A stretch of 64,000 nt of DNA from CAYVIB01 sp964451365 (lineage in GTDB: Bacteria; Pseudomonadota; Gammaproteobacteria; Pseudomonadales; Cellvibrionaceae): positions 98,922 through 162,921 of the forward strand of contig CAYVIB010000007.1 in NCBI GenBank assembly GCA_964451365.1, given 5' to 3'. This document shows positions 33,793 to 43,186 of this stretch, piece after piece. Position 1 is the stretch's first letter. Every line of letters starts with the position of its first letter. The notes under the pieces were generated by a model. That model saw only the letters and a list, made by a program, of their open reading frames with translations, made no database searches and was not told the origin of the DNA. The position numbers were made by a program, and so were the translations under genes.

Positions 33793-34347
33793 TTAACGGT
33801 TCCGCCTGGGGACTTTCCTTTTTGTCATAAAGTAGGCGCAGACAATACCAGAGATAGCGCCAAACAGGTGTGATTCAAAAGATACGTAATGGTCCTGAGG
33901 AAGCACACCATAAATCATCCCGCCGTAAAAGAATAAGACGAAAACCGCAATGGCAATATTGGCAAAGCTACGCTGGAAAAACGCTATGGCAATAGAAAGA
34001 CTCCACAAGCCAAACACCCAGCCACTGGCACCGATATGAACGGCCTTGCGGGCGAAAAGCCACACGAGTAAACCTGTTAGTAAGATAATGATTAAACTGC
34101 TTACCAGGTAAAACTTCACGCCACGCAACAGGCATAAAAGACTGAAGATGATCAGGCCGAAAAGGTTATTTGCTAAATGCGTCCATGTGCCATGAACAAA
34201 AGGCGCGGTAACAATATGGGGAAGCGTATTGAGATCGCCTGGGCGGATGCCCAAGACAAACAAGCTGCCCTGGGTCACGACATTTAAAATATGGGCAATA
34301 ATCAGAATCACGCAAACCACCGTGATTACTTTGATTTTCTTATGCAA
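33793..34347 (-). CDS. Rhomboid-family intramembrane serine protease
   Basis: The product has 184 residues with six predicted helices. The catalytic dyad is Ser108 in HIGASGWVFG and His160 in SHLFGAISG. His57 and Asn61 in HLANN form the usual oxyanion-side motif. It is a compact core rhomboid that cleaves transmembrane substrates in the inner membrane. The substrate is unknown. It is shorter than GlpG, having no N-terminal cytoplasmic domain. The gene stands alone between a DUF2059 gene and a YbjQ remnant. Confidence 0.88.
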   Translation of the reverse strand: MHKKIKVITVVCVILIIAHILNVVTQGSLFVLGIRPGDLNTLPHIVTAPFVHGTWTHLANNLFGLIIFSLLCLLRGVKFYLVSSLIIILLTGLLVWLFARKAVHIGASGWVFGLWSLSIAIAFFQRSFANIAIAVFVLFFYGGMIYGVLPQDHYVSFESHLFGAISGIVCAYFMTKRKVPRRNR

Positions 34348-34401
34348 CGCCTGACTCCGCCCTGTTCAACCATTAGGTTTCAAATATTTTTGCAATTCGG
34401 T

Positions 34402-34890
34402 CTATGGCGATTGGCTCACTTCCTGTTTCATTTCCTCCGCCAGCGCCTGGAATTTAGGAATCAGCTTCTGCGCCATTGCCTGTGATATCTGCATAGTTTC
34501 CTGCATTAGTTGTGGCATTTTTTCTATCATCTTCTTCCCGGCCGGGGTTGAGTAGAATTCATTTATCGCTTTGAGTTCATCGACTGTATACACTCGGGCG
34601 TAGGCTTCCATCACCGGCTCTTTCATTTTCGACCATCCCATTTCCTCTCGCAGGAGGGCCTCCATCTTAACAAAGTACTTTTTAGCTGCCTCCTGCTCCT
34701 GCGCGGGAATATTTTGTTGTGCCACCATTTGTTCAAACATCGCTCCCATTTGCGCATACATACCATCCATCATGCTGTCCATGTTGGTCAAAGCGAACAT
34801 TTTCTCCAGTTCGGCTCTTTTAGCGGAATCGTCAGCCGTAAAGGCGTATTGACTGATAATGAGTAACGGGACGAGTAACAATTTTTTCAT
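34402..34890 (-). CDS. DUF2059 domain-containing exported protein
   Basis: The product has 162 residues from the ATG at 34890, chosen for AAGGAAAG upstream and the signal peptide that follows (MKKLLLVPLLIISQYAFT). The body is helical, Met-rich and acidic. It contains the DUF2059-type segment YTVDELKAINEFYSTPAGKKMIEKMPQ (quoted in parts: YTVDELKAINEF, then YSTPAGKKMIEKM). These are periplasmic or envelope proteins of unknown role. Nothing nearby points to a pathway. Confidence 0.88.
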   Translation of the reverse strand: MKKLLLVPLLIISQYAFTADDSAKRAELEKMFALTNMDSMMDGMYAQMGAMFEQMVAQQNIPAQEQEAAKKYFVKMEALLREEMGWSKMKEPVMEAYARVYTVDELKAINEFYSTPAGKKMIEKMPQLMQETMQISQAMAQKLIPKFQALAEEMKQEVSQSP

Positions 34891-35110
34891 AACTGACTTT
34901 CCTTTCATTAGAGAGTGATTGCTTTTCAGGTTCTTGTGCCCATTCCCGCTTTCGTGCCCGGGGATGGATTGATACTTTCTCAGGCATGGCGCAACATTGA
35001 GCACGCGTCGGCCACTCCCTGCAATATTCTACGATATAGTAATAAAAGTCGGCCCTGAATGAATTATCCATATCGGGATGCCTTATAATCCTTAACCACA
35101 TTATAACCGG

Positions 35111-36220
35111 GTGAGATTCCAAAGCGTGAAGTATACGAATTGTCCCCATTTCGACCACAACACCCCCGAGCGAACGGGAGTTATCATTACCAATCTTGGT
35201 ACACCGGCGGCGCCAACAGCCGGCGCATTGCGGCCCTATCTCAAACAATTTTTGTCGGACCCGCGGGTGGTGGAGTTTCCGAGATGGTTTTGGTGGGTGA
35301 TCCTCAACGTTATTATTCTACGAGTGCGTCCCGCCCGCTCGGCAAAGGCGTATGCCAGTGTGTGGACGGACGCCGGCTCTCCCCTGACAATTTACACCAA
35401 AAAGCAGGCGGATGCGTTGCGGGATCGGTTAAAACCGGAATTGGGTAACAACCTGATAATCGACTGGGCGATGCGCTACGGCGAGCCCTCCATTGCCGAC
35501 GCAATACAGTCGATGATGGACCAGGGCGTGCGCCGGCTGCTGGTGCTTCCTCTTTATCCCCAATATTCGGCGGCCACCACCGCGTCCACCTTCGATGCGC
35601 TGGCCGGGGACTTTACCCGCCGGCGCTGGATACCGGAATTGCGCTTTGTCAGCGGCTATCACACGCATCCTTTATATATAGACGCGCTGGCGGCGAGCAT
35701 AAAACGGCACTGGGAGTCACACGGCCGGGCGGACAAACTGATATTTTCCTACCACGGCGTGCCCTTACGTTACCTTCACCAGGGCGACCCGTATCATTGC
35801 CAGTGTCACGCCACCACGCGCCTGGTGGCGGAGAAGCTGCAACTGGCGGAAAGGGATTACATGACGACATTCCAGTCGCGCTTCGGTCGTGAGGAATGGC
35901 TGCGGCCCTACACGGACGAAACCATGCGAAGCCTGCCATGTTCGGTAAAATCGGTGCAGGTGATTTGTCCCGGCTTTTCCTCCGACTGCCTGGAGACCAT
36001 TGAGGAGATCGGCGTGGAAAACCGGGAGTATTTTCTGCACGCGGGCGGTGAGCGCTACGAGTATATTCCCGCGCTCAATGCCGATACGTTTCATATCGAC
36101 TTGCTGGCCGACCTGGTTAAAACCCATCTGCAGGGATGGGATCTTAATCCGGAAGTGGATTACGCGAAACGGAAGGAGCGGTTCGGAATGCATCCCTACA
36201 ATCAAAAAATTTCCCGGTAA
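35111..36220 (+). CDS. hemH: Ferrochelatase
   Basis: The product has 369 residues from a GTG; another GTG 15 bases on is possible. VIITNLGTPAAP opens the fold, FSYHGVP carries the catalytic His215, and CLETIEEIG carries the conserved Glu. It inserts ferrous iron into protoporphyrin IX, the last step of haem synthesis, at the inner membrane. It stands divergent from the DUF2059 gene and 30 bases before frmA on the same strand. Haem supply fits the several c-type cytochromes in the window. Confidence 0.95.
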   Translation: MRFQSVKYTNCPHFDHNTPERTGVIITNLGTPAAPTAGALRPYLKQFLSDPRVVEFPRWFWWVILNVIILRVRPARSAKAYASVWTDAGSPLTIYTKKQADALRDRLKPELGNNLIIDWAMRYGEPSIADAIQSMMDQGVRRLLVLPLYPQYSAATTASTFDALAGDFTRRRWIPELRFVSGYHTHPLYIDALAASIKRHWESHGRADKLIFSYHGVPLRYLHQGDPYHCQCHATTRLVAEKLQLAERDYMTTFQSRFGREEWLRPYTDETMRSLPCSVKSVQVICPGFSSDCLETIEEIGVENREYFLHAGGERYEYIPALNADTFHIDLLADLVKTHLQGWDLNPEVDYAKRKERFGMHPYNQKISR

Positions 36221-36250
36221 TTTAATCAGCAAGCAGACGAGGAGAAGCCC

Positions 36251-37357
36251 ATGAAAACACGCGCAGCCGTCGCATTTCAGGCAGGCAAGCCATTGGAAAT
36301 CGTCGAGGTCGACCTGGAAGGACCAAAGCAAGGTGAAGTCCTGGTGGAAATCAAGGCCACCGGCGTCTGCCATACCGATGCATTCACCTTGTCCGGCGAC
36401 GACCCCGAGGGCGCTTTCCCCGCTATTCTCGGCCACGAAGGCGCCGGGATTGTTCAGGAAGTCGGGCCGGGTGTGAAATCACTAAAACCCGGCGATCATG
36501 TTATTCCGCTTTACACGCCGGAGTGCCGCGAGTGCGATTTTTGCCTGCACCCCAAAACCAATTTGTGTCAGGCAATCCGTTCCACCCAGGGCCAGGGAGT
36601 GATGCCGGACGGCACCAGCCGGTTTTCCTACGAAGGGAAAAAAGTATTGCACTATATGGGTTGCTCCACGTTTTCCAACTACACGGTAATGCCGGAAATC
36701 GCGCTGGCCAAGATTCGCGAGGACGCACCGTTCGATAAAGTCTGTTATATCGGCTGCGGCGTTACCACCGGCATCGGCGCGGTGATTTTCACCATGAAGG
36801 TAGAGCCGAACAGCACCGTTGCGGTGTTCGGTTTGGGCGGCATCGGATTGAATGTGATTCAGGGCGCGAAGATGGTGGGCGCATCGAGAATTATCGGTAT
36901 CGATACCAACCCGGCAAAAAAGGTTCTCGGCGAACAGTTTGGCATGACGGATTTTATTAATCCCAGGGATGTCGATGACGTTACGGCCGCCATTATTGAA
37001 ATGACCAACGGCGGGGTCGATTACAGTTTTGAATGTATCGGCAATGTGAAGGTTATGCGGCAGGCGCTCGAATGCTGCCACAAAGGCTGGGGGCAGAGTT
37101 GTATCATCGGTGTTGCCGGCGCGGGGCAGGAAATTTCCACCCGGCCGTTTCAACTGGTTACCGGGCGCTCCTGGCGCGGTAGTGCGTTCGGGGGTGCGCG
37201 CGGTCGAACGGATGTGCCGAAAATCGTCGATTGGTATATGGATGGGCGGATTAATATAGACGATTTGATTACCCATACGATGCCGCTGGAGAAAATCAAT
37301 GACGCATTTGATTTGATGCACGAGGGTAAAAGTATTCGTTCGGTAGTGTTGTATTAA
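36251..37357 (+). CDS. frmA: S-(hydroxymethyl)glutathione dehydrogenase (class III alcohol dehydrogenase)
   Basis: The product has 368 residues. Catalytic zinc ligands are Cys40 (TGVCHTDAF) and His62-Glu63 (GHEG), with Cys in YIGCGVTTGIG. Structural zinc is bound by the CxxCxxC cluster ECRECDFC (Cys92, 95, 98) and Cys106. NAD is bound by VFGLGGIGLNV. It oxidises the formaldehyde-glutathione adduct to S-formylglutathione. GAGGAGAAG precedes the ATG. The partner hydrolase gene follows after 13 bases. Confidence 0.96.
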   Translation: MKTRAAVAFQAGKPLEIVEVDLEGPKQGEVLVEIKATGVCHTDAFTLSGDDPEGAFPAILGHEGAGIVQEVGPGVKSLKPGDHVIPLYTPECRECDFCLHPKTNLCQAIRSTQGQGVMPDGTSRFSYEGKKVLHYMGCSTFSNYTVMPEIALAKIREDAPFDKVCYIGCGVTTGIGAVIFTMKVEPNSTVAVFGLGGIGLNVIQGAKMVGASRIIGIDTNPAKKVLGEQFGMTDFINPRDVDDVTAAIIEMTNGGVDYSFECIGNVKVMRQALECCHKGWGQSCIIGVAGAGQEISTRPFQLVTGRSWRGSAFGGARGRTDVPKIVDWYMDGRINIDDLITHTMPLEKINDAFDLMHEGKSIRSVVLY

Positions 37358-37370
37358 TGAGGGGGCGAAC

Positions 37371-38213
37371 ATGGTGCTTGAGCAAATCGGCGAGAACAAA
37401 TGTTTTGGCGGAAGACAACTGCGATACAAACATAATTCGCAAGCCAATCAATGCAGGATGACCTTTTCCATTTATCTGCCACCCGGCGCTTCCGAAGCCA
37501 GTCCGGTTCCGGTTGTTTACTGGCTTTCGGGGCTGACGTGCACGGATGAAAATTTTGTGCAGAAAGCCGGCGCACAACGATATGCAGCGGAAAATAATGT
37601 TGCCATTGTCACGCCGGATACCAGCCCTCGGGGCGAAGGCGTGCCGGATGACCCAGAGGCGGCGGATTTGGGTTGGGGAGCCGGTTTTTATGTGGATGCA
37701 ACCGAATCGCCCTGGAACGCGCACTTTCATATGTATACCTATATTGCCGAGGAACTGCCCGCGTTGATCAACGCCAGCTTTCCGGTGATCAAAGACAGGC
37801 TGTCGATCATGGGCCACTCGATGGGTGGCCACGGAGCGCTTATCATCGCACTAAAAAATCCCGGAAAGTACTGCTCTGTTTCCGCCTTTGCACCGATAAG
37901 CGCACCCTCTCTCTGCCCCTGGGGCAATAAAACCCTGGGAAATTACCTCGGCGAAAACAAAGATAGCTGGGGGCAACACGATACCTGTGAATTGATTAAA
38001 ACAGCTTCGCATAAAATACCTTTTCTGGTGGACCAGGGAGACAAAGACCCTTTCCTGCACAACCAGCTGATGCCGGAAAAACTTCGACAAGTCTGTACTG
38101 AATATGACTACCCACTGGAACTGCGAATGCGGGAAGGGTATGATCACAGCTATTTTTTTATCGCCAGCTTTATAGCAGATCATATTAAGTACCACGCAAC
38201 CGCACTCAAATAA
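37371..38213 (+). CDS. fghA: S-formylglutathione hydrolase
   Basis: The product has 280 residues with an esterase fold. The nucleophile is Ser150 in GHSMGGHGAL, and the acid and base lie near DQGDKDPF and GYDHSYFFI. WLSGLTCTDENF is the family's N-terminal signature. It releases formate and glutathione, completing formaldehyde detoxification with FrmA. It is encoded immediately downstream of frmA in one operon. Confidence 0.96.
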   Translation: MVLEQIGENKCFGGRQLRYKHNSQANQCRMTFSIYLPPGASEASPVPVVYWLSGLTCTDENFVQKAGAQRYAAENNVAIVTPDTSPRGEGVPDDPEAADLGWGAGFYVDATESPWNAHFHMYTYIAEELPALINASFPVIKDRLSIMGHSMGGHGALIIALKNPGKYCSVSAFAPISAPSLCPWGNKTLGNYLGENKDSWGQHDTCELIKTASHKIPFLVDQGDKDPFLHNQLMPEKLRQVCTEYDYPLELRMREGYDHSYFFIASFIADHIKYHATALK

Positions 38214-38222
38214 GATTCCAGT

Positions 38223-39002
38223 TTGCTCGACCTCCTCTGGTACCAATACCTGCTCGTCGGACTGATATTCGTCTGGGGTGGGTTCGTTCGCACAGGCCTC
38301 GGCTTTGGCGGCGCACTGTTTGCCCTGCCGCCCCTGTTGCTGGTGGATAACCGGCCTTTGGTTTATCTGCCGCTTATCGGGGCGCAACTTTTATTTTTTA
38401 CGTTCATCACATTTATACAGGTCAGCCTGGAAAATAAGGCAAAGGGACTTGAGGGAAAATTTTTGGCGACGGTGGACTGGCCGTTTTTGAGAAGATCGCT
38501 GGCGATCATGATTGTGCCGAAGCTGATTGGTGTGTTCGGGCTGCTGACACTGCCCGCCTATATCATGAGCGCAATTATTTTTTTAATTGTGATCGCCTAT
38601 TCCTTTTCCTACATTCTGAATAAACCATTTAAATCAAACAGCAGGCCTTTGGAATGGTTGTTTTTGATGTTGGGCGGTTATATCAGCGGCACATCCCTGA
38701 TCGGTGCTCCATTGATTGTCGCGGTTTTTGCCCGTCACGTGGAAAAGCTCCGCCTGCGGGACACCCTGTTTGCCCTCTGGTTTATCCTCGTGATGATCAA
38801 AATGTCGGTTTTTGTTTATTCCGGCGTGGACCTGCAAATGGAAAACCATCTGTGGCTACTGCCCTGCGCGGGAATAGGCCACGTTATCGGCTTGAAAGCG
38901 CACGACCATCTGATGCGTACCGACACTAAAATATTTTATCGGGTGATCGGCATCGCCTTGCTGGTTACCAGTGTTATTGGCCTGGGCATGAGCCTGGCGT
39001 AG
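38223..39002 (+). CDS. TSUP-family (TauE/SafE-like) anion exporter
   Basis: The product has 259 residues and begins with TTG. About eight hydrophobic helices and the N-terminal motif GGFVRTGLGFGGALFALP are typical of sulfite exporter TauE/SafE permeases. A second copy of the glycine-rich pattern is at LGGYISGTSLIGAPLIVA. Substrates in this family are small organic or sulfur anions. Its position behind the formaldehyde genes could mean it exports a related anion, but this is speculation. Its 3' end overlaps the convergent methyltransferase by 29 bases. Confidence 0.88.
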   Translation: MLDLLWYQYLLVGLIFVWGGFVRTGLGFGGALFALPPLLLVDNRPLVYLPLIGAQLLFFTFITFIQVSLENKAKGLEGKFLATVDWPFLRRSLAIMIVPKLIGVFGLLTLPAYIMSAIIFLIVIAYSFSYILNKPFKSNSRPLEWLFLMLGGYISGTSLIGAPLIVAVFARHVEKLRLRDTLFALWFILVMIKMSVFVYSGVDLQMENHLWLLPCAGIGHVIGLKAHDHLMRTDTKIFYRVIGIALLVTSVIGLGMSLA

Positions 39003-40170
39003 GGTGGGTAAGCGAGTTTCTGGTCAAGTGACAAAGCACTTCGATATGCGGCGTGTGAGGCGCCTGGTCGAGCGGCTGAACCTCCACAACTTTGTAACCC
39101 AGCTCCATCAGGTCTTTGACATCCCTGACAAACGTGGAAAGATTGCACGAAATATAAAAAACCTCCTTCAGGTGATTATTCTTTTTTAAAAACGGCTGCT
39201 TTATCTTCATCCCGTCCCGCGGGGGATCGAGGATCAGTATCTCCGCTTTCTTTCCGTGGTGATAGACGCGTTGCATACCCAGTTCGTCGTAAAGATTACA
39301 GGTAAGTGTTGTCACATTGGGAAGCTGCTTTCGGTTCAAAATATCCATTGCTTCGCTCGCGCCTTCCACAGCCAGGATTTCCCGAAATCCCCGCGCGGCG
39401 ATCACTTCGGTGAAATTGCCCGAACCGCAAAATAATTCGATTACCCTGGAATTCGTTGGCAATGGAATCAACTTTTCGCTTAACCACTGTCTCATTCTTT
39501 CGTTCTGGCGACTGTTCGCCTGCCGGAACGGAAGGCGTTTATTTACGCTTAGCGACTCTGCGTTTACAGATTCATCAACGTCGAGCGTCGTCCAGCCATT
39601 TTTTCTTTTCGGCCGCCATTCGGCAACAGGCAGGCGGGCAACAATTTCCGCCAGCGTCTGGCGGTTTTTATCCGATAACACCAGGCAGTCTTCAATAGCC
39701 ACCAGCCTGTTGGTACCGCCGCTAACGTAGCCGACCCGGGCGCCATTGCTTTTTAACTGAGTGCGGTTGCGATAACCGAATATTTGATCGGAAGGCCAGA
39801 TGGTTTTTATCTGCTCGAAAACATCCGCCCGGGCGAGTTCTTTTTCAATTCGGCTCTGCTTGGCCATCAGCTGTTTGTCGTAAGCCATAAACTGCCAGGG
39901 ACAACCGCCGCAGTGATGACTGGAGTGGCCGTGGTAGGGGCAGGGAGCATCCTGCCTTTTCGGAGAAACTGCTTCCAATTGCACAATGTCGGCAAAACCA
40001 ATTCTCCCCTTCAAGCCGGTAACACGAAACTGGCCTTTCTCTCCCGGCCAGACGCCGTCAACAAAAAAGGTTCGGCCGGAAGGATGAGATACCACGCCAC
40101 TACCCTCACTGGTAAGGTCGCGAACTTCGGAAGAAAAGATTTCACCCTGTTTGGGTTCGAAGGTCGCCAT
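38974..40170 (-). CDS. RNA m5U methyltransferase, TrmA/RlmC/RlmD family
   Basis: The product has 398 residues. An N-terminal TRAM-type domain (about 8-65) precedes a Cys cluster, CPYHGHSSHHCGGC, plus a later Cys (EDCLV), which fits the iron-sulfur site of RlmD-like enzymes. The SAM site is VIELFCGSGNFT. The nucleophile Cys lies in FYISCNLSTFVRD, and the C-terminal TPHIEVL holds the general base. It should methylate a uridine of rRNA or tRNA at C5; the exact site is unclear. The active motif reads SCNLST where SCNP is usual. Confidence 0.9.
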   Translation of the reverse strand: MATFEPKQGEIFSSEVRDLTSEGSGVVSHPSGRTFFVDGVWPGEKGQFRVTGLKGRIGFADIVQLEAVSPKRQDAPCPYHGHSSHHCGGCPWQFMAYDKQLMAKQSRIEKELARADVFEQIKTIWPSDQIFGYRNRTQLKSNGARVGYVSGGTNRLVAIEDCLVLSDKNRQTLAEIVARLPVAEWRPKRKNGWTTLDVDESVNAESLSVNKRLPFRQANSRQNERMRQWLSEKLIPLPTNSRVIELFCGSGNFTEVIAARGFREILAVEGASEAMDILNRKQLPNVTTLTCNLYDELGMQRVYHHGKKAEILILDPPRDGMKIKQPFLKKNNHLKEVFYISCNLSTFVRDVKDLMELGYKVVEVQPLDQAPHTPHIEVLCHLTRNSLTHPTPGSCPGQ

Positions 40171-40175
40171 GAATA

Positions 40176-40784
40176 TTAGTGCGTAAACTGTTCCATGGTG
40201 GCATGCCTGGGGTGCGAGCGAACGCGGGCGAGCCAGTCATTGATCCGGGGATAACCGGAAAGATCAAACCCGCCTTCATGGGCGACGTGGGTATAACCGT
40301 AAAGCGAGATGTCCGCGATGGTGTACGTATTCCCGACGAAAAACGGCGCCGTTGCCAGATGTTGTTCCATTACTTTTAAGGCTTTGTACCCACCCGGATG
40401 CCTGTCATACTCCGCCTTTCTCTCGTCCGGCATGCCCTGATATTTGGCAATAAAACGGGCCACGGCAATATAGGGTTCATGACTGTACTGCTCGAAAAAT
40501 TGCCATTGCAATACCTGCGCCCGCAGGTGTTTATTCTCTGGCAGATAGGGTGTCCCCTCCGCCAGAAAATTCAGAATGGCATTGGATTCCGATAGGTATT
40601 TTCCCGGTTCCATTTCCAATAAAGGAACCTTGCCGTTGGGCGCCTTTGCTAAAAACCCGGGCAGGCGGGCTTCACCCTTAACGATATCCACATGAACCCA
40701 TTCATGCGGCTGGTCCAGCAGGCTAAGCAACAATTTAATTTTGTAGCAGTTACCGGAAATAATATCACCGTATACTTTCAACAT
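40176..40784 (-). CDS. Glutathione S-transferase family protein
   Basis: The product has 202 residues. The thioredoxin-like N-terminal domain includes SGNCYKIKLLLSLL and the glutathione-binding loop NGKVPLLE...YLSESNAIL. The helical C-terminal domain includes FFVGNTYTIADISLYGYTHV, with the conserved Asp of the capping box. It probably conjugates glutathione to electrophiles or reduces peroxides. It is five bases from the methyltransferase on the same strand. Confidence 0.92.
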   Translation of the reverse strand: MLKVYGDIISGNCYKIKLLLSLLDQPHEWVHVDIVKGEARLPGFLAKAPNGKVPLLEMEPGKYLSESNAILNFLAEGTPYLPENKHLRAQVLQWQFFEQYSHEPYIAVARFIAKYQGMPDERKAEYDRHPGGYKALKVMEQHLATAPFFVGNTYTIADISLYGYTHVAHEGGFDLSGYPRINDWLARVRSHPRHATMEQFTH

Positions 40785-40801
40785 ATTCAGGTTATTCCTT
40801 T

Positions 40802-41767
40802 CTACATCCAGTTTTTCCAGCGGAATATAATCACCTGCAGCGTAACAATCACAATCAGTATGACTGAAAAAATGAAAAAGGATGAATCATTTTCCGCGCC
40901 GGGAATACCGCCTACGTTAATTCCGAGCAGCCCGGTCAGGAAACCCAATGGCAGGAAGATTGCGGCCACGAGGGACAACAGATACATCCTCTTGTTCATC
41001 TGCTCCGATAGCTGGTTGGCAAGTTCCTCATGCGCAACGGCAGCACGATCGCGCACCGCATCCAGATCTTCGATGTGCCGAATCAGCTTATCGGTTACTT
41101 CCCGCAAACTGATTCGGTCGGTATCGCTCAACCAAGTGATTTTTTCAGTGTAGAGTTTTGACAGCGCTTCCCGCTGGGGGGCGAGGTAACGACGCAGGAT
41201 AATGGTTTCACGGCGAATGGCCAACAGCTCGTTGCGCAGGCGATAACTGGAATTGACTATTGCTTCCTCTTCAATCAGCGCGGCGCGCTCTTCGAGATCA
41301 TCAACCGTTCCCTGCATCATTTCCGTCAGGTCGGAAGTCAATGTTGTGATAAACTCAGCGGCGCTTGCCGGTCCCCGGCCCTCCTCAATCGACTGGACCA
41401 GATTGGCGACCGACACGAGCTTTCGTTTACGCGTGCTGATAATACGCCTTTCATCCATATACAGGCGAATCGACACCATATCCTCGGCGTCCGACCCCGG
41501 ATTCAGGTTAACGCCCCGCAAGGCAAGCAAAACGCCGTCGCCTATCACCGTGCAACGAGGGCGTGTTTCCTCGGTAACCAATGCTTCCGCGCACACATCG
41601 GCCAGGCCACTGTTTTCCAGCACCCATTGCCTGGCTATATTGCTGGTGTACTCAAAATGGAGCCAAAGGACTCCGTCTTCCGGTTTCCAGCTTTCTATAT
41701 CCTTCGCTTCCAGTTTTTTTCCGCCGCCCGCGCCATCGAACAGGTAGGCATATATCAAGCCGTCCAC
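40802..41767 (-). CDS. zntB: Zinc transporter ZntB (CorA superfamily)
   Basis: The product has 321 residues and starts at GTG. A large N-terminal cytoplasmic domain ends in a long helix, followed by two C-terminal membrane helices. The loop reads GINVGGIPGAE; GIN in place of the CorA GMN is the hallmark of ZntB. The short basic end is FRWKNWM. It moves zinc across the inner membrane. The start is three bases after the stop of the Sel1 gene upstream. Confidence 0.93.
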   Translation of the reverse strand: MDGLIYAYLFDGAGGGKKLEAKDIESWKPEDGVLWLHFEYTSNIARQWVLENSGLADVCAEALVTEETRPRCTVIGDGVLLALRGVNLNPGSDAEDMVSIRLYMDERRIISTRKRKLVSVANLVQSIEEGRGPASAAEFITTLTSDLTEMMQGTVDDLEERAALIEEEAIVNSSYRLRNELLAIRRETIILRRYLAPQREALSKLYTEKITWLSDTDRISLREVTDKLIRHIEDLDAVRDRAAVAHEELANQLSEQMNKRMYLLSLVAAIFLPLGFLTGLLGINVGGIPGAENDSSFFIFSVILIVIVTLQVIIFRWKNWM

Positions 41768-41769
41768 TA

Positions 41770-43182
41770 TTATGCCATCTCTTCCGTGTAAGCCTTTTTG
41801 CCAATCAGCGCCCGCTTGATGCGATCCAGCTTTTCGTGAGGCAAATCATATTTTTCAATTTCCTCCATTGCCTTTTCGTGAGCTTGCATACCTTTATTAT
41901 ATTGCCCCAGAGCAGCATAAACCGCCGCGAGTGTTTCGTAGTAGGTCAGCTTGTCTTGGTATTCCTTTAGCTCTATTTTTTTTACGTAATCGAGAGCCTT
42001 TTGCGCATCTCTGATTTTTTCGTTTTTATGAACCGCAAGTATCCAGGCATAGGTTAATTGCGCATGATTCAATCCGCCGTCCGCGGCTTTTTTCACCCAC
42101 GCCAGCCCGCTCTTTTCGTCTTTCTGGTAACGGACACCGTTAATCAGTTCCATTCCCAGCATTAACTGTGCGTCAGTCACATTTTCCTGCGCGGCCTTTT
42201 CCAACCAATAGAATCCTTTTTTTGAATCGGCACCGCATTGCTGACCGTAGGTAATTATTCTTCCCAGTTCATATTTCGCAACAGAGAAACCATCCTGGGC
42301 GGATTTCACAAACCAGCGGTTCCGACTGTCGAGCGCATCGTCGTCGAAACCTTTCAAGCCTGAACCATAGGATTGCACCATGTCCAAGGTGTAGGCATAT
42401 TTAAACTTTTCCCAGCCTCCCCCGGACAAAGCTGCTTCTTTGAGAGGTTCTACGAGGCTCGCAACTCTCTTCATGTCGGCTTTATCGCCATGCATCAGAA
42501 AGCTGTAACGCATTCTGCGACCGAATTCTTTAACAGGTTTTCCGTTTACCGTCGCCGGTTCAAATTGATCCCGTTTTAATGCCTTCAATGCGGCCCTCTT
42601 AAAATGTTTGTTAGTCGCGCTTAAAATGCTGTGATGTCGAGTTGTTCCATCCTCATCAACAATAAACTGAATATCCACAATACCCGTGCCACCTTCTTGT
42701 GCCATGACCGGTGGATAGTCAGGCTGGTTGCGTACTTTCAGCTTTGCTTCAACAAATCCCTCATTAAACTGCACCACTTCCGAAGGTAACAGGTTCCTCT
42801 CGATGGCTTCCTGACTATATTGTTTCTTTAAAATCAAAAACCGCTCTTCCGCTTTTTCCTTTTTTTCAGCCGTTAGTGCTTTTTCAATAGCGGTCTTAAA
42901 TTTCTGGGAGGTATCGCCAGGTTCGGCAGCATGAGCCAGGGAAACCCACGCATAGGCCTCCACAAAGTTCTTTTCTACATATTCACCGCGTGCGTACATG
43001 GCACCAATATTTAACTGCGCCTGAACGTTGCCTATTTCCGCCAATTCCTTATAGGCCTGATAAGCTTTCTCGAAGTCTCCACCACTATACCAGGCAAACG
43101 CCTGCTCTATGGTTACCGCAGCGGATTCCCCCGCAATAAACAACGCCGCTGTCAATACCAACAAAAATTTTCGCGAAACCAT
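41770..43182 (-). CDS. Exported Sel1-repeat protein with a TonB C-terminal-like domain
   Basis: The product has 470 residues from the ATG at 43182, chosen for GGAG at seven bases and the signal peptide that follows (SRKFLLVLTAALFIAGESAA). Sel1-type repeats (AQLNIGAMYARGEYVEKNF, FVEAYAWVSLAHAAEPGD) occur early. A TonB_C-like domain at about 175-245 contains GTGIVDIQFIVDEDG and FEPATVNGKPV. More Sel1 repeats occupy the C-terminal half. It is probably periplasmic. Sel1 arrays mediate protein contacts, but the partner is unknown. The upstream gene ends four bases before this start, so the two are likely co-translated. Confidence 0.88.
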   Translation of the reverse strand: MVSRKFLLVLTAALFIAGESAAVTIEQAFAWYSGGDFEKAYQAYKELAEIGNVQAQLNIGAMYARGEYVEKNFVEAYAWVSLAHAAEPGDTSQKFKTAIEKALTAEKKEKAEERFLILKKQYSQEAIERNLLPSEVVQFNEGFVEAKLKVRNQPDYPPVMAQEGGTGIVDIQFIVDEDGTTRHHSILSATNKHFKRAALKALKRDQFEPATVNGKPVKEFGRRMRYSFLMHGDKADMKRVASLVEPLKEAALSGGGWEKFKYAYTLDMVQSYGSGLKGFDDDALDSRNRWFVKSAQDGFSVAKYELGRIITYGQQCGADSKKGFYWLEKAAQENVTDAQLMLGMELINGVRYQKDEKSGLAWVKKAADGGLNHAQLTYAWILAVHKNEKIRDAQKALDYVKKIELKEYQDKLTYYETLAAVYAALGQYNKGMQAHEKAMEEIEKYDLPHEKLDRIKRALIGKKAYTEEMA

Positions 43183-43186
43183 ATTC